In this document: piece after piece, positions 44,000 through 53,136 of the stretch
Position numbering within the stretch: the first letter of the stretch is position 1
Layout of the letters: every line of letters starts with the position of its first letter
Assembly: GCF_022376295.1 (NCBI RefSeq)
Contig: NZ_CP060140.1
Location: 5,387,673-5,451,672 of the forward strand
DNA from: Nodularia sphaerocarpa UHCC 0038
Lineage (GTDB): Bacteria; Cyanobacteriota; Cyanobacteriia; Cyanobacteriales; Nostocaceae
DNA length: 64,000 bases
Direction of reading: 5' to 3'
Made by a program: the position numbers and the translations under genes
The notes under the pieces: model-generated
Database searches by the model: none
Told to the model about the DNA's origin: nothing
What the model saw: the letters and a program-made list of their open reading frames with translations, nothing else

Positions 44000-44977
44000 C
44001 TAAACTTGATGAGAAGCCAGAAAAGCATCAACTTCAGCCGCAGTCGGTTGAGAAGCGATCGCACCTGGTTTAATAGTAGTTAGCGCCCCCACAGCATTAG
44101 CATAAGCAACAACTTTTTTTGCTGTTTCTGCATCCTGCAAACCTTGAATACCATGTATACCAAGCTGGTGGGTAAATCCTGCCAAAAAACTATCCCCAGC
44201 CCCAGTTGTATCCACAACCTCAATCGGATAAGAAGGTAAATTACCTTCATTTTCGCCCAAACAATAGGAGCAACCATGTTCACCATCTGTCACCAGCACC
44301 CCATCAATGGTGTCCATGCGGTAAGTAATAGCACCGGGGTCTGTAGTATCAAATAGCCATTGCGCCTCTTCTTTAGAAAGTTTGAGAAAATCAACTCGCT
44401 TCAATATCTCGTGGATTTTTTGACGCGCCATATCTGCATCTTGCCAAAAAACAGGTCGCCAGTTGACATCCAGAATAATCTTCAGGTCGTATTGTTCTGC
44501 TAATTTCAAAGCGCGGTGAATTGCCTGCTCACTTTCAGGGTAAGCTAATTCCAGAGTACCCAATACCAGAAAGTCAGCCTCTTGAAACAGTGATTCTGGC
44601 AATTTTTTCGCTTGTAAGCGGGTATCAGCAAATTCAGAAGTGTCAAACTCACCAAATCCGGCAAAATTGCGATCGCCTGCCAAATCCCGCACCACATAAA
44701 CTTGCCTCGTGGGTGCTGTAGAATAGCGTTGCACCCCTGTTGTATCTACACCAACTGCTTCTAAAAGCTTAACTAGCTGATTCCCTGGCTCATCTTCACC
44801 AACAGCCCCAATAAAACCTGCGGAAGTTCCCAGTTTTACCAAAGCACAAGCCACATTAGCAGGCGCGCCCCCTGGGTAAGGAGTCCAGGACTTCACCTCT
44901 TCTAGCGTTAGCCCCAATTGGTCAGCTAAACAATCAAACAAAATTTCACCAAGGCACAAAACACGGGGATTGCTCAT
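44000..44977 (-). CDS. PfkB-family carbohydrate kinase (fructokinase-like)
   Basis: 325 residues. PfkB kinases phosphorylate sugars with ATP. It shows signature 1 GGAPANVACALVKLG (about 33-47), a central KLSKEEAQWLF and signature 2 VDTTGAGDSFLAGF with the catalytic Asp (about 250-263). The motif VLCLGEILFDCLADQLG at the start is typical of fructokinases, and it sits back to back with gluconokinase, so both enzymes handle sugar at the entry to the hexose-phosphate pool. Exact substrate not proven. Confidence 0.9.
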   Translation of the reverse strand: MSNPRVLCLGEILFDCLADQLGLTLEEVKSWTPYPGGAPANVACALVKLGTSAGFIGAVGEDEPGNQLVKLLEAVGVDTTGVQRYSTAPTRQVYVVRDLAGDRNFAGFGEFDTSEFADTRLQAKKLPESLFQEADFLVLGTLELAYPESEQAIHRALKLAEQYDLKIILDVNWRPVFWQDADMARQKIHEILKRVDFLKLSKEEAQWLFDTTDPGAITYRMDTIDGVLVTDGEHGCSYCLGENEGNLPSYPIEVVDTTGAGDSFLAGFTHQLGIHGIQGLQDAETAKKVVAYANAVGALTTIKPGAIASQPTAAEVDAFLASHQV

Positions 44978-45333
44978 TTCATGAATCCAGAATCTGGGGT
45001 TTGCAATTTTGAGTTAGCAACTCCAGTATAAAATATACAACACTCTTCACTCATCTGTCGCCAGTCCTAAACTCAAGAAAATAGCATCTTTTGCTACTCT
45101 CATCCCCAATGTATCCTCCCTTTACTCAGCTTGTATATATGTAATTTCACGGCTTTATTTTAAAACAAAGTTTTAAAATTTACTAATATTCAATACATAT
45201 TCCCATCACAGCAAAATCTAAAGAAAATCTAGTCAATTTCATACTGCCATAACTTAAAACCCCTCCTCACAAAAGAATCTTCTAGAATTAAAAGAGGATT
45301 AAGTACATATACCAAGGGAGGATAGAAAAACTT
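44978..45333. other. 356-bp divergent intergenic region
   Basis: AT-rich. It carries promoters for the PfkB kinase gene and for the LuxR-type gene (GGGAGGA at about 45316-45322 is its ribosome site). No repeat found. Confidence 0.5.
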
Positions 45334-45609
45334 ATGGCTGGTGGCGCGTCTGGGACCCCTGTTAGTCTGTCAGACAGAGAACTGCAAATTATCGACCTAG
45401 TGGCCGCTGGCTTAACTAACCAAGATATTGCAGTCAAACTGGAGATTAGCAAACGCACAGTTGATAACCATATCAGCAATATTCTCACAAAAACCCAAAC
45501 CGACAACCGAGTGGCTCTCGTCCGTTGGGCTTTGCAGTGGGGTAAAATCTGCCTAGATGAAGTTAATTGCTGTCTTCTACCAATCAAAAAAGATGACACA
45601 ATTTATTAG
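45334..45609 (+). CDS. Small LuxR-type DNA-binding regulator, PedR-like
   Basis: 91 residues, a stand-alone LuxR helix-turn-helix without receiver domain: LSDRELQIIDLVAAGLTNQDIAVKLEISKRTVDNHISNILTKT. The length and a C-terminal double cysteine (Cys79-Cys80) match what I recall of PedR of Synechocystis (ssl0564), a 91-residue redox regulator controlled by thioredoxin through Cys80. If so, this gene senses photosynthetic electron flow. The match is by size, domain and cysteine position, not by alignment. Confidence 0.8.
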   Translation: MAGGASGTPVSLSDRELQIIDLVAAGLTNQDIAVKLEISKRTVDNHISNILTKTQTDNRVALVRWALQWGKICLDEVNCCLLPIKKDDTIY

Positions 45610-45783
45610 TCTGTACTAATTGTTCTTCATCTCACGCCTGTGTTTTTTTGGTGAATCTCTAGCGTAAATTCTCATCGGCATCGAAATCAAGTAACCATCA
45701 ACAAAAATTAGTCACAATTTCCTGCCTCAAGCGTTACATTTATTAAATCTATTTGCTCCATCAGCGAGGAGAGCAGTCTTTTT

Positions 45784-46437
45784 ATGAATACTTCCGCTTC
45801 TGTTCAAGGTAGTTCATCTACCTTTGATTTTTTTAGCTTTGATTTTACCACACCGCAACCAACACAAGATGCTGATTTACTCAGACAGCTATCATTCATC
45901 CCAGGTTTGAGAGAAATGATATTGCTGCGACAAGTTCACGCCCTAGAACACGCCACTGTTTGGGTTCTGAGTGAAGCCAACAGCGCCTATGCACCCAAAA
46001 GCAAACCCACAAAAGTACAAGTAGATAACGAACTATTAGGAGGCTTATCCACAGAAAAAGGATTCTACCTTTACGGTGAAGTAAACATCAGTGACTTGCG
46101 GCGCGCGGTAACACTCGGCTTAAATCGTCTCATCAATGGTGAATGGGACTTAGCCGTACATCCTCGCTGTGGCACAAATGCATCAGTTGCCATGCTGTTA
46201 ACAGCCGGACTAGTTGTCAGTGTAAATCTCTTATTACCATTCCGACCAATTGAGCAATTAATCGGTTTAGGAATAGCCGCCACCACAGCCGCAGAACTCG
46301 CACCCGATTTAGGTTCCATAGCCCAGCGCTACCTCACCACAGCCATTCCCTTTAACCTAGCAATTGAAAATATTACTCTGACTCGTGACCTTTGGGGACG
46401 ACAAGGACATTTCGTCAAAGTCAGCTGGCAAGATTAA
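45784..46437 (+). CDS. Conserved cyanobacterial protein (DUF6391-like)
   Basis: 217 residues from an ATG with GCGAGGAGAG upstream. Features: RQVHALEHATVWVLSE (histidines in a helix, about 52-67), a Gly-rich GGLSTEKGFYLYGEV strand, HPRCGTNASVAML and a membrane-like segment MLLTAGLVVSVNLLLPF (about 139-155), followed by another hydrophobic stretch. The N-terminal 35 residues look disordered. It resembles the DUF6391 family; function unknown. It follows the PedR-like gene (174-bp gap). Confidence 0.7.
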   Translation: MNTSASVQGSSSTFDFFSFDFTTPQPTQDADLLRQLSFIPGLREMILLRQVHALEHATVWVLSEANSAYAPKSKPTKVQVDNELLGGLSTEKGFYLYGEVNISDLRRAVTLGLNRLINGEWDLAVHPRCGTNASVAMLLTAGLVVSVNLLLPFRPIEQLIGLGIAATTAAELAPDLGSIAQRYLTTAIPFNLAIENITLTRDLWGRQGHFVKVSWQD

Positions 46438-46529
46438 ACTACAAATACATTCATCTGTGTTTATCTGTGGTTGCCGATTTCTGCCATTTCTCTCACTCAA
46501 GTACCAACCGCCATCACAAAAATATTTTG

Positions 46530-47522
46530 ATGAGAAAGCTTTACTTTTTAGTTCCAGGTACTCATGGCAAATTTGCCTGCGGTGGACTTTGGGCAGAATT
46601 AAAAACAGTTAAACTAGCGCAGCAAATCTGTAGTGCTGATGTCGTCACTTATCGCCAAAGAGAAACAGACCAGCTATTTATTGATGATTTGCTCACAGAA
46701 AAAAATTTAGATGAAGCCATTTTTGTGATTAGTTGGGGATTTGATATAGCCCAACTAGCAGCCAAACTCAAGCAATATAACGTTATTTACCATGCCCACA
46801 GCGCAGGTTACAAATTTCGCCTCCCTGCGAGTATTCCCATCATCACAGTTAGCCGCAACACAATGGGATATTGGGGACAGAAATCGCCTAATTCTCTGAT
46901 TTATTATTTGCCCAATCAAATTAGTAACGAATTTGAAAATCTACACCTTGAGCGAGATATTGATGTTTTAGTTCAAGCCCGAAAATCTTCAGAATATTTA
47001 ATGCAAGAATTGATTCCGGCGTTGCAGAAACAGTGTAAACTAAAATTAGTTGATTCTTATGTAGAAGATTTACCTGGGCTATTTAATCAAGCCAAGATTT
47101 ACCTGTATGACTCTGCCGAATATTGGGCGCAACAGCTTGTCAGTGAAGGCTTTGGACTACAACCAATGGAAGCCCTTGCTTGTGGTTGTCAGGTCTTTTC
47201 CAGTGTCAACGGTGGACTTTCCGATTATTTAGATCCAGGATTTAATTGCTATAAAATCGCCGGATACTCAAAAGAGTATGATGTTCAACGTGTAATTAAG
47301 GCGCTGAAATCTTCACAAACTATCAATTTGCCAGAAGAGTTTTTTGCTGAGTATCGAACTGAAAATATTATCCAGCGATTCCAAGTTATTTTGGCTGAAT
47401 TAAACGAATTTTTTGATCATAAAATTCATTTTTCAGGCAATATTCAGGATTTGTCACCAACTCGTGTGGCTAAACTACGCATTCAGAGGATATACAAAAA
47501 AATCAGGCAGAAATACTTTTAG
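46530..47522 (+). CDS. Glycosyltransferase-like protein
   Basis: 330 residues from the ATG at 46530 (MRKLYFLVPGTHGKFACGG); the longer frame from 46392 overlaps the previous gene and has no homology-like sequence. A GT-B-like layout: N-domain with HAHSAGYKFRLPASIPII and VSRNTMGYWG, C-domain with LVSEGFGLQPMEALACGCQVFSS, a typical GT4 acidic motif (E-G-F-G...M-E-A-L-A-C-G) followed by GGLSDYLDPGFN. The substrate is unknown. The C-terminal 30 residues are basic. Confidence 0.8.
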   Translation: MRKLYFLVPGTHGKFACGGLWAELKTVKLAQQICSADVVTYRQRETDQLFIDDLLTEKNLDEAIFVISWGFDIAQLAAKLKQYNVIYHAHSAGYKFRLPASIPIITVSRNTMGYWGQKSPNSLIYYLPNQISNEFENLHLERDIDVLVQARKSSEYLMQELIPALQKQCKLKLVDSYVEDLPGLFNQAKIYLYDSAEYWAQQLVSEGFGLQPMEALACGCQVFSSVNGGLSDYLDPGFNCYKIAGYSKEYDVQRVIKALKSSQTINLPEEFFAEYRTENIIQRFQVILAELNEFFDHKIHFSGNIQDLSPTRVAKLRIQRIYKKIRQKYF

Positions 47523-48136
47523 TAATTTTTGCCGTGAGTGTCACTAGTTATTTAATCTAGCTCTCATTTTACTACATACATGATTTTCTGTAAAATGTAT
47601 AGTACAATGCAATTATCCCTAAAAGCTATCATGGCTTACCAAAATAGCCATAAACATCTGCTGACAAAGAATGTAGAGACGTTCTGCTGACAAAGAATGT
47701 AGAGACGTTCTGCTGACAAAGAATGTAGAGACGTTCTGCTGACAAAGAATGTAGAGACGTTCTGCTGACAAAGAATGTAGAGACGTTCCATGGAACGTCT
47801 CTACAAGCGGCGTGGAAAAATTATATGTCTAATCATTAGATTTATTTATCATCAAAAACCAAATATAAATAAATACTTAATGTTTCAGTAGTCTCAAATA
47901 CATTTATTATCAATAACGCAATTCTGAAGCCTCAGTTTGTCTCAACCTTGATCTGAATTGCCGTTTTCATCACCACCTTATATAAGTTATCTTTAATTCT
48001 CTCCAGCAACTGGCTGTTACTAAAACTGTAACCGTCTAAAGTTTCGGCTCTTCTCAATGCAATAGTAAACAAACGAGACATAATTTAGCGTCAATCCTAT
48101 AGACAGCTAAAAACGTTGGGAAAACGAGGTAGCAGC
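47523..48136. other. 614-bp intergenic region with a 26-bp tandem array
   Basis: Contains the 26-bp tandem array at 47658-47787 and the palindrome at 47777-47804, listed separately; the rest is AT-rich and holds the serpin promoter. No gene recognised. Confidence 0.5.
47658..47787 (+). repeat. Five perfect 26-bp tandem repeats
   Basis: Five identical units of CTGCTGACAAAGAAT plus GTAGAGACGTT, back to back, no spacers. The GTAGAGACGTT part is half of the 28-bp palindrome; the final unit runs into CCATGGAACGTCTC, so the last copy has both arms (47777-47804) and the other four are half-palindromes. Confidence 0.95.
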
Positions 48137-49465
48137 ATGAATCGGCAGAAATTAAGTGGTGTGGAAAAAAACTTCCTACAAAGACGTTATGGTGTCAGTC
48201 TAGGAAGACGCTACGTTTTAGCAGCAGCTAGTGTTGTTCTGTTCGGTGTGTTAGGGTGTTCCCAGGTTAGCGGTAATACAAATTCCCTGACACAATCTGA
48301 ACTACCTTATTCAGAGACTCGATTGCCAAAAAAAACATTAATTTCTGATACAAAACTCGTGGATGCTAATAATAAATTTGGCTTCAAACTGTTTTCAGAA
48401 ATTTTGAAAAATAACAGTAATCAAGATAACATTTTTGTTTCACCTTCAAGTGTAGCGATCGCCCTGGCAATGGCATATAATGGAGCCAGTGGTTCTACAC
48501 AACAAGCAATGGCTAAAACCCTAGAATTACAGGGGATGAGTCTACCAGAAATTAACTCTGCTTACGCCACATTAAAAGAGTTACTAGAAAATCCTGATCC
48601 GCAAGTGCAACTAACTATTGCTAACTCGCTATGGGCAAATAAAGAAGCTACCTTGCAGCCGAATTTTCTCCAAAGCACTCAGGAAGTCTACAAAGCCAAG
48701 GTAACAAATTTAGACTTTCAAGATGCTGCATCTGCCAATACTATCAATAAATGGGTTGAAGATAGTACACGGGGAAAAATTAACAAAATAGTTGAACAAA
48801 TTCAACCTGATCAGGTGTTGTTTCTGATTAACGCCATATACTTTAAAGGTAAATGGACTAATCAATTTGATAAATCACAAACTGCGGAACATCCTTTTAA
48901 ATCAATATCGGGGAAACAGAAGCAACAACCGATGATGTCGCAAACTGGCGAATATAGATACTATGAAAACGACCAGTTTCAGGCAGTGAGTTTACCTTAT
49001 GGCGAAGATGGAAAAGTTAGCTTTTATATCTTTTTGCCCAAAGAAGAATCTAACCTGCAAACCTTTTATCAAAACTTGAATGCTGATAACTGGGAAAAAT
49101 GGATGTCTCAGTTACGAAATCGGGATGGCTTTATTCGCTTACCCCGCTTTAAAACAGATTATGATGTCACACTTAATGATGCACTCAAAGCTTTAGGTAT
49201 GTCAGAAGCTTTTAGCAATCAAGCCAACTTTTCCGGTATGGGTACTAAGTTGAAAATTAGTGAAGTTAAACATAAAACATTTGTTGAGGTAAACGAAGAA
49301 GGTACAGAAGCCGCCGCCGCTACATCCGTCGGAATGGTACCTACATCTTTTACACAAAAACTAGAACCTTTCCGCATGATTGTTGATCGTCCCTTTTTCT
49401 CTGCGATTCGAGATAATCAAACAGGTAGCATTTTGTTTATGGGTTCCATTACAGACCCACAGTAG
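48137..49465 (+). CDS. Serpin family protease inhibitor, lipoprotein
   Basis: 442 residues from the ATG at 48137 (GAGG 7 nt upstream). The N-terminus has RRYVLAAASVVLFGVLGC, a lipobox with Cys41 (twin-Arg-like GRRYVLA just before), so it should be lipidated. Serpin features are clear: FVSPSSVAIALAMAYNGASG, FLINAIYFKGKWTNQF, the hinge NEEGTEAAAATS with small residues (predicted inhibitory) and a reactive loop before the RPFFSAIRDNQTGSILFMG end. Serpins trap serine proteases; target unknown. A copy of its 3' end lies just downstream. Confidence 0.93.
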   Translation: MNRQKLSGVEKNFLQRRYGVSLGRRYVLAAASVVLFGVLGCSQVSGNTNSLTQSELPYSETRLPKKTLISDTKLVDANNKFGFKLFSEILKNNSNQDNIFVSPSSVAIALAMAYNGASGSTQQAMAKTLELQGMSLPEINSAYATLKELLENPDPQVQLTIANSLWANKEATLQPNFLQSTQEVYKAKVTNLDFQDAASANTINKWVEDSTRGKINKIVEQIQPDQVLFLINAIYFKGKWTNQFDKSQTAEHPFKSISGKQKQQPMMSQTGEYRYYENDQFQAVSLPYGEDGKVSFYIFLPKEESNLQTFYQNLNADNWEKWMSQLRNRDGFIRLPRFKTDYDVTLNDALKALGMSEAFSNQANFSGMGTKLKISEVKHKTFVEVNEEGTEAAAATSVGMVPTSFTQKLEPFRMIVDRPFFSAIRDNQTGSILFMGSITDPQ

Positions 49466-49640
49466 TCAGCTTTTTGACTTTTGACTTTTGACTTTTGACT
49501 TCCCCTTGGGGGTTGACAGTCCCTTTTTCTCTGTAATTTGAGATAATCAAACAGGTAGCATTTTGTTTATGGGTTCCATTACAGACCCCCAGTAGTCAGC
49601 TTTTTGACTTTTGACTTTTGACTTTTGACTTCCCCTTGGG
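49389..49640 (+). repeat. 130-bp tandem duplication of the serpin gene 3' end
   Basis: 49389-49518 and 49519-49640 are almost the same (period 130): TCCCTTTTTCTCTG, AGATAATCAAACAGGTAGCA, the stop TAG, then TTTTGAC heptamers and CTTCCCCTTGGGG. The second copy has lost the reading frame. The first stop codon keeps the gene intact. Confidence 0.92.
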
Positions 49641-49644
49641 GTCG

Positions 49645-50805
49645 CTAGGGTAATGTTGGTTCTGAAACACCTAGAGAATTGTGAGGTTCAGATGTTGGTG
49701 ATTTTTCTGTAAGAACGGGTGCAGCTTTCTCTTCCGCTTCACTGTTCAACCCTTGAGGACGCAAGGCTGTTAAAGCCGTCTTAATAATTACCGCAGTGGG
49801 TACTGCCACAATTACCCCTAAAAGTCCACCAACTCTAGCCCCTGTAAGCACTGAAATTAGGATCCAAACTGGGTTTAAGCCAGTAAAACTACCTAAGATG
49901 CGGGGTGCAATTAAGTTCTCTAAAATTTGCTGCACGATCACGGCTGCGATTAAAACTTTGACTCCCATAGAGAAATCTTGCAGCGCCACGAGGGAGGTAG
50001 TCAGGGCGATACCCACCGAACCACCAAAGGGAACCAAGGCCATGATGCCAATAGTTAAGCCAAATAACAGCCCAAATGGCACTTTCAGCCACAAAAAGGT
50101 GGGAATTAGGGCTGAGGCCATACAGGTAGATAAAATCAGTTGGGTGATAAAAAAGTTTTGGAAACTCAGGCGTACTGTTTTAGAGAAAGGCTGGCGAAAT
50201 TTGGTAGGTAGCCATTCGACTAAACTCTGCCAAAGTTCACCCCCATGCTGCAAAAGGTAGAATGTCAAAACCATTGTTAAGAGGAAATCTAGCAGGCTTG
50301 TGAATGTCACCACTGCGAGATTTAACACTTGTCCGGCGATCGCTTGTAGTTGACTCTTGACGCGATCGTTAATTTGGACTACAAGAGCATCCAGGTTAAT
50401 TGGTAAATTCAGGGTTTCTGCTTTCTGATTTAACATCATTAGCTGAGAACGGCCAGAGTCGATTAACTCTGGTAATCGCGCCACCAATTGTTGGGCTTGG
50501 GTGAGGGCTAGGGGAAACAGCGTTACACCAAGGGCTAAAAGTACCGATAAGGCGATTAAAAAGACTAAAATGGCAACTTGTTCTCGCCTAGCACCTTGAC
50601 GCTCCATCCAGCTTACGGGATAGTTGAGCAGAAATGCTAGGACTGAGGCTCCAACTAAAATCACTATCAGGGAGTGGAAATAATGGAAAATTGCCGAAAT
50701 CGCCCAACCATTGAGAACTAAAAGCGGGGCGCATAAGGCGATCGCCCCAATCCGTGCTATGGGTGTAAATGTTTGCCACCAGTTGAGTAGCTTGCGTGTG
50801 TGCAT
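49645..50805 (-). CDS. AI-2E family transporter (PerM-like)
   Basis: 386 residues. The AI-2E/PerM family are eight-helix membrane proteins; members include the AI-2 exporter TqsA. Here there is the usual pattern of three N-terminal helices, a middle extracytoplasmic segment (LVARLPELIDSGRSQLMML), then helices with the conserved TIGIMALVPFGGSVGIALTTSLVAL and LIAPRILGSFTGLNPVWILISVLTGARVGGLLGVIVAVPTAVI. The C-terminal tail is disordered. The substrate is unknown. Its end is only 4 nt from the serpin duplication. Confidence 0.92.
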   Translation of the reverse strand: MHTRKLLNWWQTFTPIARIGAIALCAPLLVLNGWAISAIFHYFHSLIVILVGASVLAFLLNYPVSWMERQGARREQVAILVFLIALSVLLALGVTLFPLALTQAQQLVARLPELIDSGRSQLMMLNQKAETLNLPINLDALVVQINDRVKSQLQAIAGQVLNLAVVTFTSLLDFLLTMVLTFYLLQHGGELWQSLVEWLPTKFRQPFSKTVRLSFQNFFITQLILSTCMASALIPTFLWLKVPFGLLFGLTIGIMALVPFGGSVGIALTTSLVALQDFSMGVKVLIAAVIVQQILENLIAPRILGSFTGLNPVWILISVLTGARVGGLLGVIVAVPTAVIIKTALTALRPQGLNSEAEEKAAPVLTEKSPTSEPHNSLGVSEPTLP

Positions 50806-50914
50806 CTTTAGCCGATTGCGGGATAGAACAAAAATTAAATCTTTCTCTATAGCTTATTATCTCTGACTACATCATCCTATTTCATCCCTCTCGTTTAGGA
50901 TTAGATTCACCCTC

Positions 50915-51307
50915 ATGGAAAATCTTGAACCAATTGACAATTCCCAGTACACTCAAGACACAGCCACCTCGAAAAGACAGTTGTTTTTGTATTTAATTCC
51001 AGTCATTGGCTTTTTTCCCTCCTTGTGGACTCTCTATCGCCGCCGGGGAAGTCGGGAACAACTGGTTGTGAGTCGTCTGTCTATTACTTTGGCATTTACT
51101 TGGCTGTTGGGGTACTTCTTGTTAGCCACTGGGGCCGCGACTTCAGAATTTTTTACATTGCGGATGTTAATCCTCAATAGCTTTCTGACATCTGGTTACT
51201 TTTTGGTCAGTGTCTGGCTGATTATTCGCGTCATTCAGGGCAAATCTCACCGTTTATCAGGGTTAAGTAGCTTTGCTGAACGTGTGTTGGGCAAGTATTT
51301 GTCTTAA
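50915..51307 (+). CDS. Conserved hypothetical membrane protein
   Basis: 130 residues with about three or four hydrophobic segments (about 24-38, 53-71, 80-108); the pattern FLYLIPVIGFFPSLWTLYRRRGSREQLVVSRLSI is characteristic of a small cyanobacterial family, unnamed as far as I know. It stands between the AI-2E gene (divergent) and an LCP gene on the same strand (286 bp away). No function can be given. Confidence 0.75.
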   Translation: MENLEPIDNSQYTQDTATSKRQLFLYLIPVIGFFPSLWTLYRRRGSREQLVVSRLSITLAFTWLLGYFLLATGAATSEFFTLRMLILNSFLTSGYFLVSVWLIIRVIQGKSHRLSGLSSFAERVLGKYLS

Positions 51308-51593
51308 TGTCTGCAAATAAATCCCTTAATTACTAGTGTTTTTACTGAAGTTTTCGGAAATTGCAGATGATTTTCTATCAGGTCTGGTCAAAGTAATTTA
51401 TTGTTGTCATACTGCAATTAATTCTCTCCGGATTGGCAACAAAGAAGGAGAAATCCTGCTATAAGTGTTGTGGTTAACATAACAGTAAAAAGTGAGCGCG
51501 GTTAATTAAAGGTTAACTTCTATGAGTTAATTTGGTTGCATATTAATTAGTCAGAAAATTTACCGAGTTTGATCAGTAAGTGTGAGGAAGTCT

Positions 51594-53006
51594 GTGACCA
51601 GTCAAAGAACTTCGGCGAAAGAAAACCAGTTAGCGAAAGCTCTCAAATCGAAAAGGAAAAATTCCCACAACCCTAAGTCTAAACGTTGGCTGTGGTTCTG
51701 GCTGGGTATGAGTGGGATTGCAATGGTGTCAGCAACAGCAGGGGCGCTGTTAGCGGTTTCTTTGACAAGTACGCCATTGCAGCAAGCACAGCTAAGTCCC
51801 CAGGAGGAGGCGGTTTTTGATGGCGATCGCATTTCTGGGAATGGGTTACGATTCTCAGAATTAACTCGCCCTGTTAATCTCTTAGTCATGGGGATGAGCG
51901 TACTGCCATCGGATATTCTCAATGCTCCCCCAGAATTGCAGAATCTCGGCTATGAACCCCAGGTAAACTCTTTTGATGGGCTGGCTGATGTCATGATCTT
52001 GATCAAATTTGATCCAGCCACAAAAAAAATAGCCATGCTGTCAATTCCCAGAGACACTCGTACAGAAGTCTTTGGGTATGGAGTCAAAAAACTGAATGCT
52101 GCTAATGTTGATGGGGGGCCTGCTTTAACAGCCAAAAGTGTGAGTAATCTCCTGGGTGATGTCGCAATTGATCGCTATATCCGCATTAATGTTCTGGGTG
52201 TTGGTAAACTGATTGATGCCTTGGGTGGGGTGACAGTACACGTTCCCAAAGATTTGAAATATCAAGATGACTCCCAACGCCTATATATCAATTTAAAAGC
52301 AGGTGAAAAGCATCTCAACGGCGACGAGGCTCTGCAACTATTACGCTTTCGCCATGACGAACTCGGAGATATTGGTCGGGTTCAACGTCAACAAATGGTG
52401 ATCCGGGCGTTGATGGATCAGACTCTTAACCCGGCTACAGTCGCCCAATTACCTAAAGTCCTCAACGTAGTTAAAGACAATATTGATACTAACTTAACAA
52501 TTGAAGAATTATTAGCTCTCGCAGGTTTTGGCGTGCGAACGAACCGCTCCAATATGCATATGTTCATGTTACCAGGTCGTTTTAGCCAACAGGATGAATA
52601 TGTTGCTAGCTATTGGCTACCAAACAGAACTGGTATTTCTCGAATGATGTCTCAACACTTTGGTGTGGAATTAACTCGTGAACTCAGAGAGGTTAATGTC
52701 CGCTCTATGCGAGTATACATTCAAGATAGTACAGGTAGCGATCGCTCGGAACTGATGCCTTTGATCAGAACTTTAGAAAAATCCGGTTATCGCAAAATCC
52801 AGGTATATCAACCTTGGAGTGAACCTCTACAAGTATCTAATATCATCGCCCAGCAAGGAGACAGCGAAAGTGCAGAGTTAATTCGCAATGCTTTGGGATT
52901 TGGGGAAGTGCGAGTGGAAAGCACAGGTATTATTGATTCTGATGTGACTATCCAACTCGGTAAAGATTGGTTACAACAAAAACATCTCTTTGAAGCCACT
53001 TATTAA
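51594..53006 (+). CDS. LytR-CpsA-Psr (LCP) family protein
   Basis: 470 residues from the GTG at 51594 (GAGGA 6-8 nt upstream); a GTG at 51582 is the other option. LCP enzymes transfer lipid-linked glycopolymers to the cell wall. After a basic lead and a membrane helix (about 32-56), the LCP catalytic core is seen: LLVMGMSV, ADVMILIKFDPATKKIAMLSIPRDTR with the Arg used for lipid binding, GVKKLNAANVDGGP, GGVTVHVPKDLKY and LNGDEALQLLRFRHDELGDIGRVQRQQ. A LytR_C-like domain ends it (RVYIQDSTGSDRSELMPL). A terminator follows at 53042. Confidence 0.92.
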   Translation: MTSQRTSAKENQLAKALKSKRKNSHNPKSKRWLWFWLGMSGIAMVSATAGALLAVSLTSTPLQQAQLSPQEEAVFDGDRISGNGLRFSELTRPVNLLVMGMSVLPSDILNAPPELQNLGYEPQVNSFDGLADVMILIKFDPATKKIAMLSIPRDTRTEVFGYGVKKLNAANVDGGPALTAKSVSNLLGDVAIDRYIRINVLGVGKLIDALGGVTVHVPKDLKYQDDSQRLYINLKAGEKHLNGDEALQLLRFRHDELGDIGRVQRQQMVIRALMDQTLNPATVAQLPKVLNVVKDNIDTNLTIEELLALAGFGVRTNRSNMHMFMLPGRFSQQDEYVASYWLPNRTGISRMMSQHFGVELTRELREVNVRSMRVYIQDSTGSDRSELMPLIRTLEKSGYRKIQVYQPWSEPLQVSNIIAQQGDSESAELIRNALGFGEVRVESTGIIDSDVTIQLGKDWLQQKHLFEATY

Positions 53007-53041
53007 CACTTATAGCTTCCCTGAAAAATTTCTCAGAAATG

Positions 53042-53068
53042 AAAAGTGCTGAACAATCAGCACTTTTT
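53042..53068 (+). terminator. Intrinsic terminator after the LCP gene
   Basis: Stem GTGCTGA/TCAGCAC with an ACAA loop, preceded by AAAA and followed by TTTTT; 36 nt beyond the LCP stop codon. Confidence 0.85.
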
Positions 53069-53136
53069 CTTCAAAGGTTTACTTTTAGGGGAAATTTTCC
53101 TAAAATAATTTGATAACCAGATTCGCAGAATTATCG

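Noticed and set aside
45255..45300. CTCCTCACA motif reminiscent of Yfr1 small RNA
   Set aside because: The full ACTCCTCACAC core and the flanking stem-loops with terminator are absent.
46392..46529. N-terminal extension of the glycosyltransferase
   Set aside because: Overlaps the end of the preceding gene and contains translated ATCTGTG-type repeat; the ATG at 46530 gives the family-like start.
47658..47787. CRISPR-like array
   Set aside because: The 26-bp units are directly adjacent with no spacers and contain a dispersed palindrome arm; no cas genes are near.
49796..50260. 154-codon reading frame antisense to the AI-2E transporter gene
   Set aside because: Shadow of a clear membrane-protein frame.
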